A DNA stretch of 64,000 nucleotides from Streptomyces harenosi (GTDB taxonomy: Bacteria > Actinomycetota > Actinomycetes > Streptomycetales > Streptomycetaceae). Positions within the stretch are counted from its first letter, which is position 1, and every line of letters starts with the position of its first letter. Under the pieces are notes generated by a model. It did not search any database, was not told where the DNA came from, and worked only from the letters and a program-made list of their open reading frames with translations. This document shows positions 10,901 to 18,935 of the stretch, one piece after another. Made by a program: the position numbers and the translations under genes. The stretch covers positions 1-64,000 of the forward strand of contig NZ_WYCT01000001.1 in assembly GCF_011008945.1 (NCBI RefSeq), read 5' to 3'.

Positions 10901-13900
10901 TCGGGGCCGGTCGTCGCGGTCAGCACCGCGTCGGCCTCGGGCACGGTCAGCCCGCCCGCCAGGATCGACTCCACCTCGTCGGCGAACCGGCCCGTCTCCA
11001 GCAGCGAGGCGCGCACCGAGGCGGCCGGGTCCCCGGCCCGCGGCGGTTCGCCCACCGCGCCCCCGGCGCCCACCGACGACCCCCTGCGACCCGGGTCCTC
11101 GACCGGCGTGGGACGCAGCCGCACGGGCCGGCCCGCGGGCAGCTCCGTCTCGCCGTCCGGCCCCGGCCCGGCCGCCCCCGCCCGCCCGTCGGGGCGCAGC
11201 GGACCGCCGCCGCGCAGCTCGAACAGGCGCAGCAGATCGGCGACCGGCAGGCGGACGGCGCGAGCCAGCGTCACCGTCCGCACCAGGGCGGAGAGGTTGG
11301 CGAGCGTCACCCGGGTGTCCGCGACCACGGCCCGCTCCCCGGTGACGAGCGCGGTCAGCTCGCCGTCCGTGATCTCCAGGCTGCCCAGCACGGCGGCCGA
11401 CACCGGATAGGACCGCAGATCGGCCTCGCCCTCGACCTCGGTGCGGGAGGCGTTCAGGGCGAACGGGCTGCGCGCTCCCGGCAGGGTGGCCGTCACCGCC
11501 TCGTCGAGGAACAGCCGGTCGTACAGCGGCGGGTCGTCGCCCGTGCGGTACAGGTGGGTGTCGAGCGGCCCGTACAGGCACAGCAGCCGCTCCACGGGCA
11601 GGGCGAACCGCTCGGCCAGGCGCATTACGGAGACCAGACAGGACAGGGTCGTGGCGGTCAGCTCCCCGGGGGTGCAGACGGCGATCACCCGGTCGAGGCG
11701 GTGCGCGGGCCAGTCGAGCACCCGGCGCAGCCGCTCGAAACGGTGCAGCCGGTCGAGGGTGTCCGTGGTCATGCCGTTGATCCGCAGGTACCGGGTGTCG
11801 CACGGGTGGTCCTGGTCGACCGGCACGATCGCCAGGGTGCCGCCCGGGTCCACGAAGCGCGTGTCGAGCACCGAGGCGAGGTCCGGGTAGTCCAGGTGGG
11901 CCGTGTCGAGCATGGTCCGCACCGTGGACACCTCCTCCAGCAGCCGCTCCGGCGGCAGGTCGGAGGGCCTGCCGTAGAAGACGGCCAGCGGATCGGCCGC
12001 CTCACCGGTGATCATCCGCAGCCCGGTCAGGGTGATGCCGAGGCTCTCCGCCACCACCTCGACCGAGTCCGCGGCGGCCGGGTGGAGCGTCGCCATGAGC
12101 TCCTCGCGCCGCACCCCGAGCAGTCCGAGCCAGCTGCGGGCCCGGTCGTTCCACAGGTCGTACGGCAGCGTCCACGGGTACCAGGCGCCGGCCAGCACGT
12201 CGTAGGCGCCGTGGTTGGTCCACTGCGGCTGGACCCGCAGGTGCGCGGAGTCCCCGCTGCTCTGCCGCACCCGGTCCCCGGTGGCGGGGTCGGGGAGGAC
12301 CGCGTGCTCCAGCACCTCGTTGACGAGGTCGACGTAGGGGAGCGTGAGGTTGGTGTTGTCGCAGCTCAGTTTGAGGTGCCACAGGTCGGGCCTGCGGGAG
12401 TGGAGCCTGTCCGCCATCGGGCTCTCGCCCAGCTCGCCCAGCGGGCCGGTGCTGGGGGCCCGTTTGAGGAAGTACAGCAGGTCCACCAGGTAGGCGGGCT
12501 GGCCGTAGAGCGAGCGGCACTCCTCGCACAGGCACTGGTCGGCGGAGCCGAACAGCTCGCCCCAGTCCGGCACGAGGTCCGTTTGCGCCTCCACCCGGGG
12601 CAGCCACGCCACCTCGAACTGCGCGGCGGTCCGCACGTCCGCGACCAGGTTGACGGCGGCGGCGTGCACCCGCAGCGCCCGCGCGTGGACCGCGTGCGCC
12701 TCCGCCGGACCGAGGTGCTCCGCCATCCGCGCGGCGAAGGTGTCACGGGACAGCCCCGCGATGGCGGCGGCGGAGGAGAACCCCTCGCCGCGCAGCGCCC
12801 GCACCGCGTCGAAGCGCGGGGCCACCCGGTACACCCGCTGGAGGGCGGCCAGCTCCGGCCGGGCCTCCTCGTCGGGCACGCTGCGCGCGTCGACCGGCGT
12901 GCCCACCAGGTCGAAGTCCGGGTGGGCGGCCAGGAAGCGGGCGGCGGGCGCGCTGTCCGGGTCCGCGGCGGTGGCGAGCCGGTGGGCCACGTACGCGGTC
13001 GGGTACGTCCGTTCGACCCGGGCCCGCAGCTCGTCGGCGTACTCGGCGGGGGAGAGGGCCGCTGCACCGGCGTCCGGCGGGCCCCCGCCCGCCTCCGCCA
13101 CCAGCCCCTCCCAGTGGGCGTCGAGCCGGACCAGCTCGCGTGGCCGGGTCAGCTCCCCGCTGTCGAAGCGGGCGAGGAGCGCGCCCACCAGCTCGGGGTG
13201 CCCGTCGGCCACCCGGCTCAACTCCAGGGCGAGACAGAGGCGTTCGATCACGGCGGGTGGCGCGTCGACGGCACCGAGCGCCGCATGGGCGGTGTCCTCG
13301 GCGCCGTCGTGGTCGAGGTGGGCGGCGAACAGCCGCCGCCGGACCTCCGGGTCCTCGACCGCGAGGGTGAACAGGCGGGCCAGTGCGGTGGGCGGCGGCC
13401 CGTCGCCGGAGCCGTCGGCGTGCCGGGAGCCGTCGGCGCCGAGCTGACGGGCGCGCAGGGCGGCGAGCAGCTCCTCACCGCCCTGCGCCGAGTCGATCAG
13501 GCGGGCCGCGGCGGCCGAGGCGAGCGCGTCCCGCACGATGTCGGCACGGAGCAGGGCGAGCGCGCCGGGATCGTCCGGCAGGCCCCGGCGCAGCAGACCG
13601 TAGAACAGCTCCGGCGACTGCCCGGTGGCGGCCGCGAGCCGGGCCGCCCGGGTGACGAGGCGGACATGCTCCGGGTCCTCGCCGGCGACCTGGCCGAGGA
13701 ACCCGGCCTCCTCGGCGGTGAGCCCGGCGGGATCGGCGCCGTCGAGCAGCGGGGGCAGCGCCGCGACGATCCGGGAGTACTCGCTGCGCTCGTCGTCGGG
13801 CAGACTGACGTCCAGGATCTCCCTGGGGCGGGGCGCCGGGCAGGAGGCCTCCGCCGACCTGCCGTCGCAGGACGCCACCCGGACCAGCAGACCGGCGGGC

Positions 13901-14106
13901 TCGGCGGGGGGCTCGTAGGGGAGCCGATAGCGGCCGTCGCTCCCCGTCCGGGTCTCCCCGAGCCGGTGCGTGGACCGCAGCCGCCGGGCGACCAGCTCGA
14001 CCAGCGCTCCGGCGGACGGCCGCCCGCGGTCGGTGACCGTGCCGGCGACCAGGCACGGCCCGGGGGGCGGGGCGGAGCCGGGCGGCCCGGCGGTGGCTTC
14101 GGTCAT
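4903..14106 (-). CDS. TcA-like toxin complex pore/receptor-binding subunit
   Basis: The product is 3067 aa, longer than classical TcdA (about 2500 aa). The start is set by GGAGGAG seven bases before ATG. The N-terminus (about 15-100) looks like a carboxypeptidase-regulatory-type Ig-like module. Near residue 520 is the cysteine motif CLCEECRSLYG followed by AYLVDLLYFLK, typical of the VRP1/TcA alpha-helical shell. Around 1700-1800 is the neuraminidase-like region (NMEEVYRNYLDRLD, then GIHHEFSTG). Near 2620-2900 is the TcA-TcB binding region (DRFLYDKYTGQELYDWM). A low-complexity linker lies near 990-1040. TcA pentamers bind cells and inject the TcB-TcC cargo. The gene is last in a four-gene minus-strand run behind three kelch genes. 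No signal peptide is seen, as for other Tc subunits. Confidence 0.9.
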   Translation of the reverse strand: MTEATAGPPGSAPPPGPCLVAGTVTDRGRPSAGALVELVARRLRSTHRLGETRTGSDGRYRLPYEPPAEPAGLLVRVASCDGRSAEASCPAPRPREILDVSLPDDERSEYSRIVAALPPLLDGADPAGLTAEEAGFLGQVAGEDPEHVRLVTRAARLAAATGQSPELFYGLLRRGLPDDPGALALLRADIVRDALASAAAARLIDSAQGGEELLAALRARQLGADGSRHADGSGDGPPPTALARLFTLAVEDPEVRRRLFAAHLDHDGAEDTAHAALGAVDAPPAVIERLCLALELSRVADGHPELVGALLARFDSGELTRPRELVRLDAHWEGLVAEAGGGPPDAGAAALSPAEYADELRARVERTYPTAYVAHRLATAADPDSAPAARFLAAHPDFDLVGTPVDARSVPDEEARPELAALQRVYRVAPRFDAVRALRGEGFSSAAAIAGLSRDTFAARMAEHLGPAEAHAVHARALRVHAAAVNLVADVRTAAQFEVAWLPRVEAQTDLVPDWGELFGSADQCLCEECRSLYGQPAYLVDLLYFLKRAPSTGPLGELGESPMADRLHSRRPDLWHLKLSCDNTNLTLPYVDLVNEVLEHAVLPDPATGDRVRQSSGDSAHLRVQPQWTNHGAYDVLAGAWYPWTLPYDLWNDRARSWLGLLGVRREELMATLHPAAADSVEVVAESLGITLTGLRMITGEAADPLAVFYGRPSDLPPERLLEEVSTVRTMLDTAHLDYPDLASVLDTRFVDPGGTLAIVPVDQDHPCDTRYLRINGMTTDTLDRLHRFERLRRVLDWPAHRLDRVIAVCTPGELTATTLSCLVSVMRLAERFALPVERLLCLYGPLDTHLYRTGDDPPLYDRLFLDEAVTATLPGARSPFALNASRTEVEGEADLRSYPVSAAVLGSLEITDGELTALVTGERAVVADTRVTLANLSALVRTVTLARAVRLPVADLLRLFELRGGGPLRPDGRAGAAGPGPDGETELPAGRPVRLRPTPVEDPGRRGSSVGAGGAVGEPPRAGDPAASVRASLLETGRFADEVESILAGGLTVPEADAVLTATTGPEGSAVPSEAALGSVLASLRSALRAVHEQTEQTSDDKGVLTGHQLSLLGWEATRVEQAVTTLLGAGVYEVPVANDIGARPYPADLPVRFEPGPGGQGVLRFTGPMTLAQRERMYALGSGELWGICVRKLFSAPRDFVTHQMNACQIPVYRTPLEAMPADLALPPELAGKVFHDPSARTLCSRGHRSSEEIDALAAASRDPVFQQAAHLLQGAQEEPVEPENRFLDESYANALFDEPITPAERFRIVLSVLQPKLRQRLSETTVKLHLGQATGLDAASADALLATWLRALSEPGPLVLDFLAPAFVGSDPAVAVTRTGFPVQFTALTLLHRVALVLTRLRVTGAELPWVAGYAAGAGWLDPASLPPARVEGASPLYRPFVRLLDLLALRSTLPGGPETLGAVLAAGHGPGGSGQRIFDTLSERTGWDRTDVELLCAAGLLEIALPGELGDERGLTKLRAAFSLLRRLGVSAARAAAWIPSRLAPEIVQSAMMAAKARYSPEDWLTAAVPVADALRERQRAALVSYLVAHPPTTGGGHPYWTDVNGLYGHYLLDVEMSSCRLTTRTAHAINTVQLFVQRVLLGVEGTVRPGDDDTWKQWEWMKRYRLWEANQKVFLYPENYFQPDLRAGASPFFRALRDELMQKEVVAGNMEEVYRNYLDRLDSVARLHPCGIHHEFSTGTEVAHLFACTDSAPRIFYHRRWIKNRTTWTPWEKIDLDIDTPALVPVVWNGRLHLFWPTFVKVGDAKAITALPDENRAETAIDTPTPYWKIQLNWTQYADGVWQPKRITQDSITTIKWPLRIDEDESDPFQTTGPYRFYPQLDPAGGELTVWAVHNFASYINPDPARGTFSGAFRFGLRTGTVHTVPSLFVHETDPQHGGRGQKFYPPTDTLNVNNEFVQYHPPNLPPEYRDRVHLPELTEFRGSYPVLASPQGGHLYRIQLPVAFGSPTGWYLDSATFTDGARTYHVTADLRVNPLRYRFTPMYHPQVDLFRSLFHRGGTEALFDRSVQLDPAGKWPMFDFAQYAPQENVSPERPSENEVDFTPEGTYADYNWELFFHIPLLMAQRLSENQRFAEAQQWFHKIFDPTARDGGESPARYWITKPFRLQQDYQRQRIEEILRRLAEGDPGERRRVEEWLANPFQPDVIARYRTTAYQKAVVMRYLDNLISWGDQLFREGTLESVNLATQMYLLATGLLGPRPAAVPPANEPAPLSYAELRERGSAGPDPVTAAEHLIPAGGTQPPPATISPGLGLGWLTYFRIPPNDRLLGYWDTVEDRLYKIRHCLDIEGVQRAFDLFGAPVEPGLLVGAVAAGAGLPSVPEDLGGPLPHYRFTTMVAKAREYTAAVQSFGALLLAALEKRDAEALSRLRSTHETALLDAVREVRDAQVTEAAHTVAGLRQARAAARKRRDYYATREKMNAGEKTHEVLSWSGIGTQAVAAMVDVTASVLRLLPELKLGSPTTIGATWGGTNLGESLKSVSGSLSQIAQTLHSGASLAATLAGYERRAEDWEFQRDQADSDIAGYDAQIEAALVRHENARRELANHDLQAAHTREADRFLYDKYTGQELYDWMAGQLSTSYFQAYQLAYETARRAEQAMRYELGVDGPPLVRFGHWDTLRKGLLAGERLASDLNRLDAAYLAANEREFELSKAVSLAQLDPGALLALKETGTCYVSLPEALFDLDTPGHYLRRIKTVSFTVPCVAGPYTGVNLTATLLRSSVRTDPRLPGNRYARQTPDARFRDYAGPVRSVVTSTGQDDSGLFETNLRDERFLPFEGAGVIGEWRLSLPREFRQFDHESIADVVMHLRYTARDGGTEFAGRAVAELRDGLNGWLHAHGGKGLLRAFSARRELGDQWYRFVSGTGPTLRFPVSRRWFPHLFGGDAIALADPQVVLVLSTDLVPDGSRRYVDCYGDGTADLTVTLTSPEGTATPAPLTADPDLNGQPRAVFDVEGRVAEQDRDWLLAMPFEGLDPLLRKDGGLNPDAVVDLLLVWRYEVTRVA

Positions 14107-14142
14107 GGGCGAACTCCTCCGTGAGTGGGGGCGGTGACGTGT

Positions 14143-15288
14143 CTACGGGGTGAACAGCTCACTGGCGCGGGTGAGCCGGAGGTACGCGCCCGAGGGCGTG
14201 GCGGGTCCCGTCCGGACGGTGCCGCCCGCGACCAGGACCCGGCCGTCGGCGAGGACGGCCGCGGCGAAGTCGGCCCGCCCCACCGCCATCCCCGGCCCCT
14301 CGGCCCAGGTCCCGAAACGCGGGTCGTAGCGGGCGACGCCCCGGTAACCGGCCTCCCCCAGCGGCTCGCCGGTGCCGCCGATGACCAGTACCTCCCCGGT
14401 GGGCAGTGGCACGGCCCGGTGCAGCGCCCGGCCGCAGGGCATGTCCGCCTCCCGGCTCCAGGCACCGCTCGCGGGGTCGTAGCGTTCGGCGGTCGCCCGG
14501 CTGTACGGGTCCGGACGCCCCTGGGTACCGGAGTCGGGGTCACCGCCGCCGGTGGCCAGCACCGACCCGTCGGCCAGGGCCGTCAGCCGGTGTCCCGTGC
14601 GGGCCGCGGCGAAGCCGCCCGTGGCGCTCCAGCGCCCGGTGGCGGGGTCGTACCGCTCGCAGTACGCCAGCCCCGCGCCGCCCCGCCAGTCGCGGCGGGT
14701 CGCCGCCCAGCCGCCCGCGACGAGCACCGTGCCGTCGGGCAGCGCGACGGCCGGATGGAGGGAACGGGCGTCGAGCATCGGACCGGTCGGCACCCAGCGC
14801 CGCGCCCCGGGCTCGAAGACCTCCGCCGAGGCGAGGGAGCGCTCGCTGTCGGCGGAACGGGCCGCGGCGCCGCCCGCCACCAGCACCCGGCCGTCCGGCA
14901 GCAGGGTCGCGGAGTGCCCGCACCGCCCCTGCGTCATCCGTCCCGCCTCCGTCCAGACCCGCTCCACGGGGTCGTACACCTCGGCGCTGTCCAGCGCCTG
15001 GACGGGATAGCCCGCCGACGCGCCGTAGCCGCCGGCCACCAGGACCCGCCCGTCGGCGAGCAGCGTGGTCGAGTGCATCCGGCGGGCCTGCCGCAGCGGC
15101 GCCGCCCCGCTCCACAGGCCGGAGCGGGGGTCGAACAGCGCGGCTCCGTCCTGCGCGGTGAGCCGGTCGTCCCCACCGCCGGCGATCAGGACGCGGCCGT
15201 CCCGGAGCCGTACGGCGCCACTCGCCGCCCCGAACAGGTTCCGCTCCCACGGCAGCTCGCCCGCCGGCTCCCACCGCCCACGGCTCAT
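14143..15288 (-). CDS. kelch-repeat beta-propeller protein (third of three)
   Basis: This 381-aa protein is made almost entirely of about 50-residue kelch blades, each with a DGRVLVAGG-like double-glycine strand and a YDP...W strand. It should fold as a six- or seven-bladed beta-propeller, a binding scaffold rather than an obvious enzyme. It has no signal peptide. The start is ATG at 15288 with GGAGGTG eight bases upstream, and the start codon overlaps the previous kelch stop by 4 bp (ATGA), indicating translational coupling. It lies 36 bp before the tcA start. The frame stays open far upstream, but that extension is antisense-like and has no kelch character. A role with the Tc toxin is inferred from position only. 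Confidence 0.85.
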   Translation of the reverse strand: MSRGRWEPAGELPWERNLFGAASGAVRLRDGRVLIAGGGDDRLTAQDGAALFDPRSGLWSGAAPLRQARRMHSTTLLADGRVLVAGGYGASAGYPVQALDSAEVYDPVERVWTEAGRMTQGRCGHSATLLPDGRVLVAGGAAARSADSERSLASAEVFEPGARRWVPTGPMLDARSLHPAVALPDGTVLVAGGWAATRRDWRGGAGLAYCERYDPATGRWSATGGFAAARTGHRLTALADGSVLATGGGDPDSGTQGRPDPYSRATAERYDPASGAWSREADMPCGRALHRAVPLPTGEVLVIGGTGEPLGEAGYRGVARYDPRFGTWAEGPGMAVGRADFAAAVLADGRVLVAGGTVRTGPATPSGAYLRLTRASELFTP

Positions 15289-16496
15289 GGCGTGAACACC
15301 TCCGCCGTGACGACCGGGACGTCCCCGTAGACGGGAGCGGCCGGACCGCCGCGCGCGATGCCGCCCGCCGCGAGCACCCGCCCGCCGCCCAGCACGGTCG
15401 CCCCGAACGCCCAGCGGCCGGTGCGCATGGGCGCCGCGGGCGACCAGGACCGGGCGCCGTCCGTCCACCGCAGCGTGCTCGCGAACCCCCCGTCCAGACA
15501 GGCGCACTCGGTTCCGCCGAAGACCAGCACCCCGTCCTCCGTGGCCACCGCGCGGTGGTAGGAGCGCCCCCACGGCAGCGGCGGACCCGGCCGCCACACG
15601 CCCCTGGTGACGTCGTAGATCTCCGTGCTCGCCAGGCTGTACGGATGGAAGCGGGCGTCGTCCGGGGTCGGGCTGGGGTCGCCGCCGATCGCGAGCACGG
15701 ATCCGTCGGGGAGGGGCACGGCCTGGTGCACGGCGCGCGCCGCGCGCAGTGAGCCGGTCGGCTGCCACGTCCCGCCGGCCGGGTCGTACACCTCGCACAG
15801 GCCGAGTGCCGCCCTGGCGCCGCCGTGCCGCCCGGTGCTGACCAGCCCGCCCACGGCGAGGACCCGGCCGCCGGGCAGCGGGACCGCCACATGGTCCCAG
15901 CGGGCCACGGTCATGGCTCCCGTCGCCGTCCAGGTCTCGCGGGCCGGGTCGAAGATCTCGGCGGTGGCGAGGGTGAGCATGTCGTGGCGGGAACGGGGCC
16001 GCTGGCCGCCCGCCACCAGCACCCGCCCGTCGCCGAGCACCGTCGCCGAGTGCCCGTTGCGGGCCTCGGTCATCTCCGTCGTGGCACGCCAGGTGCCGCT
16101 GCCGGGGTCGAAGAGCTCGGCGTGACCGAGCGTCGGCTGCGGGAAGGCCTGCCCGCCGGGGATGCCTCCGGCGGCCAGGGCGCGGCCGTCGGGGAGGGCC
16201 GTGAGGGAGTGCAGGCGCCGGTCCTGGCGCAGGGCGCCGGCCGCCGTCCACTCGCCGGGGCCGGGGTCGTACACGGCGCAGGCGTCCAGCGAGCGCAGCA
16301 GGAGCCCCGCGCCGCCCGCGAGGAGGGCCCGGCCGTCCGTGAGCGTGACCGGGCCCTCGTACTGGACGTGCAGGTAGACCAGGGGCGTCGGCGGCTCCCC
16401 GGCCGCCGTCCACCCGCCCGGGACGGCCCTGCCGGTCACGGAGCGGCGGGCCGGGTCCGCCTCCGTGCCCGCTCCACCGGCCAGCAGGTCACGCAC
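15285..16496 (-). CDS. kelch-repeat beta-propeller protein (second of three)
   Basis: This 403-aa protein has kelch blades throughout (DGRALLAGG, DGRVLVAGG, GGRVLAVGG and similar) and is clearly paralogous to its two neighbours. The start is a GTG at 16496 with GAGGAG five bases upstream. The stop overlaps the next gene by 4 bp. It has no signal peptide or membrane segment. It belongs to the four-gene run ending in the TcA gene. The most likely role is protein-protein or glycan contact; nothing in the sequence shows catalysis. Galactose-oxidase-type copper ligands are not evident. Confidence 0.84.
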   Translation of the reverse strand: MRDLLAGGAGTEADPARRSVTGRAVPGGWTAAGEPPTPLVYLHVQYEGPVTLTDGRALLAGGAGLLLRSLDACAVYDPGPGEWTAAGALRQDRRLHSLTALPDGRALAAGGIPGGQAFPQPTLGHAELFDPGSGTWRATTEMTEARNGHSATVLGDGRVLVAGGQRPRSRHDMLTLATAEIFDPARETWTATGAMTVARWDHVAVPLPGGRVLAVGGLVSTGRHGGARAALGLCEVYDPAGGTWQPTGSLRAARAVHQAVPLPDGSVLAIGGDPSPTPDDARFHPYSLASTEIYDVTRGVWRPGPPLPWGRSYHRAVATEDGVLVFGGTECACLDGGFASTLRWTDGARSWSPAAPMRTGRWAFGATVLGGGRVLAAGGIARGGPAAPVYGDVPVVTAEVFTP

Positions 16497-16535
16497 CTTC
16501 GCTCCTCTCGCACCCCGCGCCGGCCTGACGCCCGG

Positions 16536-17765
16536 TCACGGCGTGTACGTCTCGGTGGTGGCGGTGACCTCGTCCTCGCCCGGCACCGGGGCCGCCGGGC
16601 CGGAGAGCAGCAGACCGCCCATGACCAGGACCGGGCCGTCGGGCAGGGCGATCGCGGCCGGGGCCCAGCGGCCCTGGGCCATCGGGATCTCGGCCGACCA
16701 GGCGCGGGCGTCCGGGTCGTACAGCACGGCGTTCTGGTAGCCGATGGCGAGGGAGGAATCGTCCGTTCCGCCGAGCGCCAGCACGGCACCGGACTTCAGC
16801 CGCAGTGCCCGGTGGTGACTGCGGCCCCACGGCAGGTCGGCGTCCGGGCCCCAGGTGCCCGCGTCGGGGTCGTAGCGCTCGGTGGTCCACTGGCTGTACG
16901 GGTCGTAGGCCCAGTCGTCGTCCCGGAAACCCCGCATGTCCCCGCCGGTGACCAGCACGTCGCCGTCGAGGAGCAGGGTGGCCTGATGGCCCTTGCGGGC
17001 CGTGGCGAGGGTGCCGGTGGGCGTCCAGGTCGCGTCCGAGGGGCGGAACAGCTCGCAGTGGCCGAGCGCGGCATAGCCGGCCCGGCCCACCGCGAGGGCC
17101 CCGCCGACCAGGAGCACCCGGCCGTCCCCGAGGCGTACCGCCGGGTGCCCGAACCGGGCGTCCGTCATCGGCGCGCGCACGGGCGTCCACCGCCTGCTGT
17201 CGGGGTCGTACAGCTCGGCGGAGCGCAGGGTGCGCAGCGTGTGGTCGTCGCGCGCGGTGCAGCCCCCGGCGACCAGGACGCGGCCGTCCTCCAGCGCCGT
17301 CGCCGAGTGCGAGAACCGGCCCTCGGCCAGTCCGCCGACCGGTACCCAGCCGCCGCTCGCGGGGTCGTACAGCTCGGCCGTCGCCAGCCCGTCCGGCCGC
17401 ACTCCGGGGCCCGCGCCGAGGCCGCCGACCACCAGGACCTGGCCGTTGCCGAGGCGGGTGAGGGTGTGCAGCCGCCGGGCCTGCCGGAGGGGCGGGGTCG
17501 GCGTCCAGACTCCGGTGGACGGGGTATGGACCGCGCTGAGGTCGGTCGGCAGCCGCCGTCCGTCCTCGCCGCCGGCGATCAGCACGTCACCGTTCTCGAG
17601 CACGGCCGCCGCGTCGGCGGGCTGCGCCCAGAACCCCGCGTACGGCATGTCCGGCGCCGGCCGCCACACGCCGGGGGCGACCGCCGCCGCGGAGCCCGGC
17701 GCCCCCCGTCGTGAGCCGCGAACCCGCGGCGGGCGCATCAGGTCCCACACGATCGCGTACCTCAT
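16536..17765 (-). CDS. kelch-repeat beta-propeller protein (first of three)
   Basis: About 409 aa of kelch blades (NGDVLIAGG, NGQVLVVGG, DGRVLLVGG, DGDVLVTGG) after a short basic N-terminus (RPPRVRGSRRG). The start is uncertain: ATG at 17765 has AGGA almost touching it, whereas a GTG at 17750 has a better-spaced GAGG. It is the promoter-proximal gene of the run kelch-kelch-kelch-tcA, with a 39-bp gap to the next gene. Three tandem propellers suggest local duplication. Alternative: an independent surface or adhesion operon that merely sits next to the toxin genes. Confidence 0.82.
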   Translation of the reverse strand: MRYAIVWDLMRPPRVRGSRRGAPGSAAAVAPGVWRPAPDMPYAGFWAQPADAAAVLENGDVLIAGGEDGRRLPTDLSAVHTPSTGVWTPTPPLRQARRLHTLTRLGNGQVLVVGGLGAGPGVRPDGLATAELYDPASGGWVPVGGLAEGRFSHSATALEDGRVLVAGGCTARDDHTLRTLRSAELYDPDSRRWTPVRAPMTDARFGHPAVRLGDGRVLLVGGALAVGRAGYAALGHCELFRPSDATWTPTGTLATARKGHQATLLLDGDVLVTGGDMRGFRDDDWAYDPYSQWTTERYDPDAGTWGPDADLPWGRSHHRALRLKSGAVLALGGTDDSSLAIGYQNAVLYDPDARAWSAEIPMAQGRWAPAAIALPDGPVLVMGGLLLSGPAAPVPGEDEVTATTETYTP

Positions 17766-18140
17766 TTCCTGAGGCGCGCTTCCCGACCGGTGCGTCGGCG
17801 CCCCTGCGGTCACAAGATCATTGTTCGGGCTCGGCCCGCCCGGGAGGCGGGCCATGGGGAACGCCGGACGGCTCCCGTCGAAACCGCCGTACCACCGCCA
17901 TCGGCGGAAGCTACTACATCGCGGACAGGGCACTGGCCTTCGGCGGGCAAGCGTCACCCGAACGGTTGCTTCGAGGGCAGGCAGCAGGACCGACGCGGCG
18001 GGCGCGGCCGGGCCGCGGCTCACCGGCGGTGACAGCACCTGGGGCCGGCCCCGGCGCCGCCGGTACCACCAGGCACCGCCCGACGGCGCCCCTGCCGGAA
18101 GAGAACCAGCAGGGGGGGCAGGTGATCGCGCTGGGAGTGA
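17766..18140. other. intergenic region with two GC hairpins
   Basis: No gene is supported in this 375-bp stretch. It holds a perfect 8-bp stem (GGCCCGCC / GGCGGGCC, 17833-17853, 5-nt loop) and the palindrome GGGGCCGGCCCC at 18041-18052. Either could terminate the hydrolase gene that ends at 18141 on the minus strand. The kelch/tcA promoter should lie near its left end, but no convincing -35/-10 pair was found. Confidence 0.5.
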
Positions 18141-18911
18141 CTAGCCGATCGAGAAGGTGGCACCGGGTGCGGCATGGTCGACGGGACCGCCGAACCGGGC
18201 CGAGGCGCGTGCCACCGCCTGTTCCGGGGTGAGGAAACGGCCCACGTGGGTGACGATCAACCGGCCCGCCCGGGCCGCGACGGCCGTGTCACCGGCGTCT
18301 TCGGGCGTATGGTGCACCTGCTCTCCCTGGGCCGGCGCCTGGGCGCTTTCGGCCTCGCACAGCAGCGCATCGCACCCCTTGGCCAGCCGCGTGAGGTTCG
18401 CGCACGGTGCCGTGTCCCCGGAGTAGACCAGCGACCGGCCCTCGGCCTCGATCCGCACGGCGAAGGCCGGGATGCCGTGCGCCACCGCCCGGCTGGTCAC
18501 CGTGAGTCCGCCGACGCGCGCCCGATGCCCGTCCCGGAGCTCATGGACGGCGAAGGCGGACTCGACCGGGCTGCGCGCCGAGGTGTTGGTGAGGAAGTGG
18601 GCCAGCCGGTCGGCGATGCCCGGCGGCCCGTACAGGGGGATGGGCGCCGTAAGCCGGATGTCCGCGAAGAGCGCCGCGTAATAGGCGGTGAGCAGGTCCG
18701 CGCTGTGATCGGCGTGCAGGTGCGAGATCCAGATCGCGTCCACCTCGTCCAGGCGGACGTGCCGTTGCAACTGTGCCAGCGTCCCGCTGCCCGCATCCAC
18801 CCAGACCCGGGTGGAGCCGCTGGACACCAGATAGCCGGAGCACGGGTTGTCCATGCTCGCATAGGGCGTCGCGGACCCCAGAACGGTGAGGCGGAGCAGA
18901 TCGCCGGTCAT
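18141..18911 (-). CDS. metallo-beta-lactamase-fold hydrolase
   Basis: This 256-aa protein carries the metal-binding motif HLHADH at residues 64-69, a YSGDT motif later that supplies the bridging aspartate, and a late HVG histidine. This is the RNase Z/arylsulfatase-like branch of the MBL fold. The N-terminus LTVLGSATPY is typical of RNase Z-like members. It probably hydrolyses a phosphodiester, sulfate ester or lactone; the substrate cannot be told. It has no signal peptide, so it is cytoplasmic. It is transcribed divergently from the oxidoreductase at 19146. A TATAGA-like -10 lies about 10 bases before the start. Confidence 0.85.
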   Translation of the reverse strand: MTGDLLRLTVLGSATPYASMDNPCSGYLVSSGSTRVWVDAGSGTLAQLQRHVRLDEVDAIWISHLHADHSADLLTAYYAALFADIRLTAPIPLYGPPGIADRLAHFLTNTSARSPVESAFAVHELRDGHRARVGGLTVTSRAVAHGIPAFAVRIEAEGRSLVYSGDTAPCANLTRLAKGCDALLCEAESAQAPAQGEQVHHTPEDAGDTAVAARAGRLIVTHVGRFLTPEQAVARASARFGGPVDHAAPGATFSIG

Positions 18912-18935
18912 CCGGGGAGTCTATAGAACACCTGA
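18912..18935 (-). promoter_or_regulatory. possible -10 element for the MBL hydrolase
   Basis: On the minus strand TATAGA lies at 18925-18920, very close to the ATG at 18911, implying a short leader. No clear -35 was found. This is a weak call. Confidence 0.3.

Noticed and set aside
6067..14124. A 2685-codon open frame on the plus strand opposite tcA
   Set aside because: It is the antisense shadow of the TcA gene in GC-rich DNA; its translation is Gly/Arg/Val/Gln-rich and has no domain features.
14143..17765. Kelch genes considered as galactose oxidase-type enzymes
   Set aside because: The copper-ligand Tyr/His set and the cross-linked Cys-Tyr context of galactose oxidase are not evident, and no signal peptides are present.
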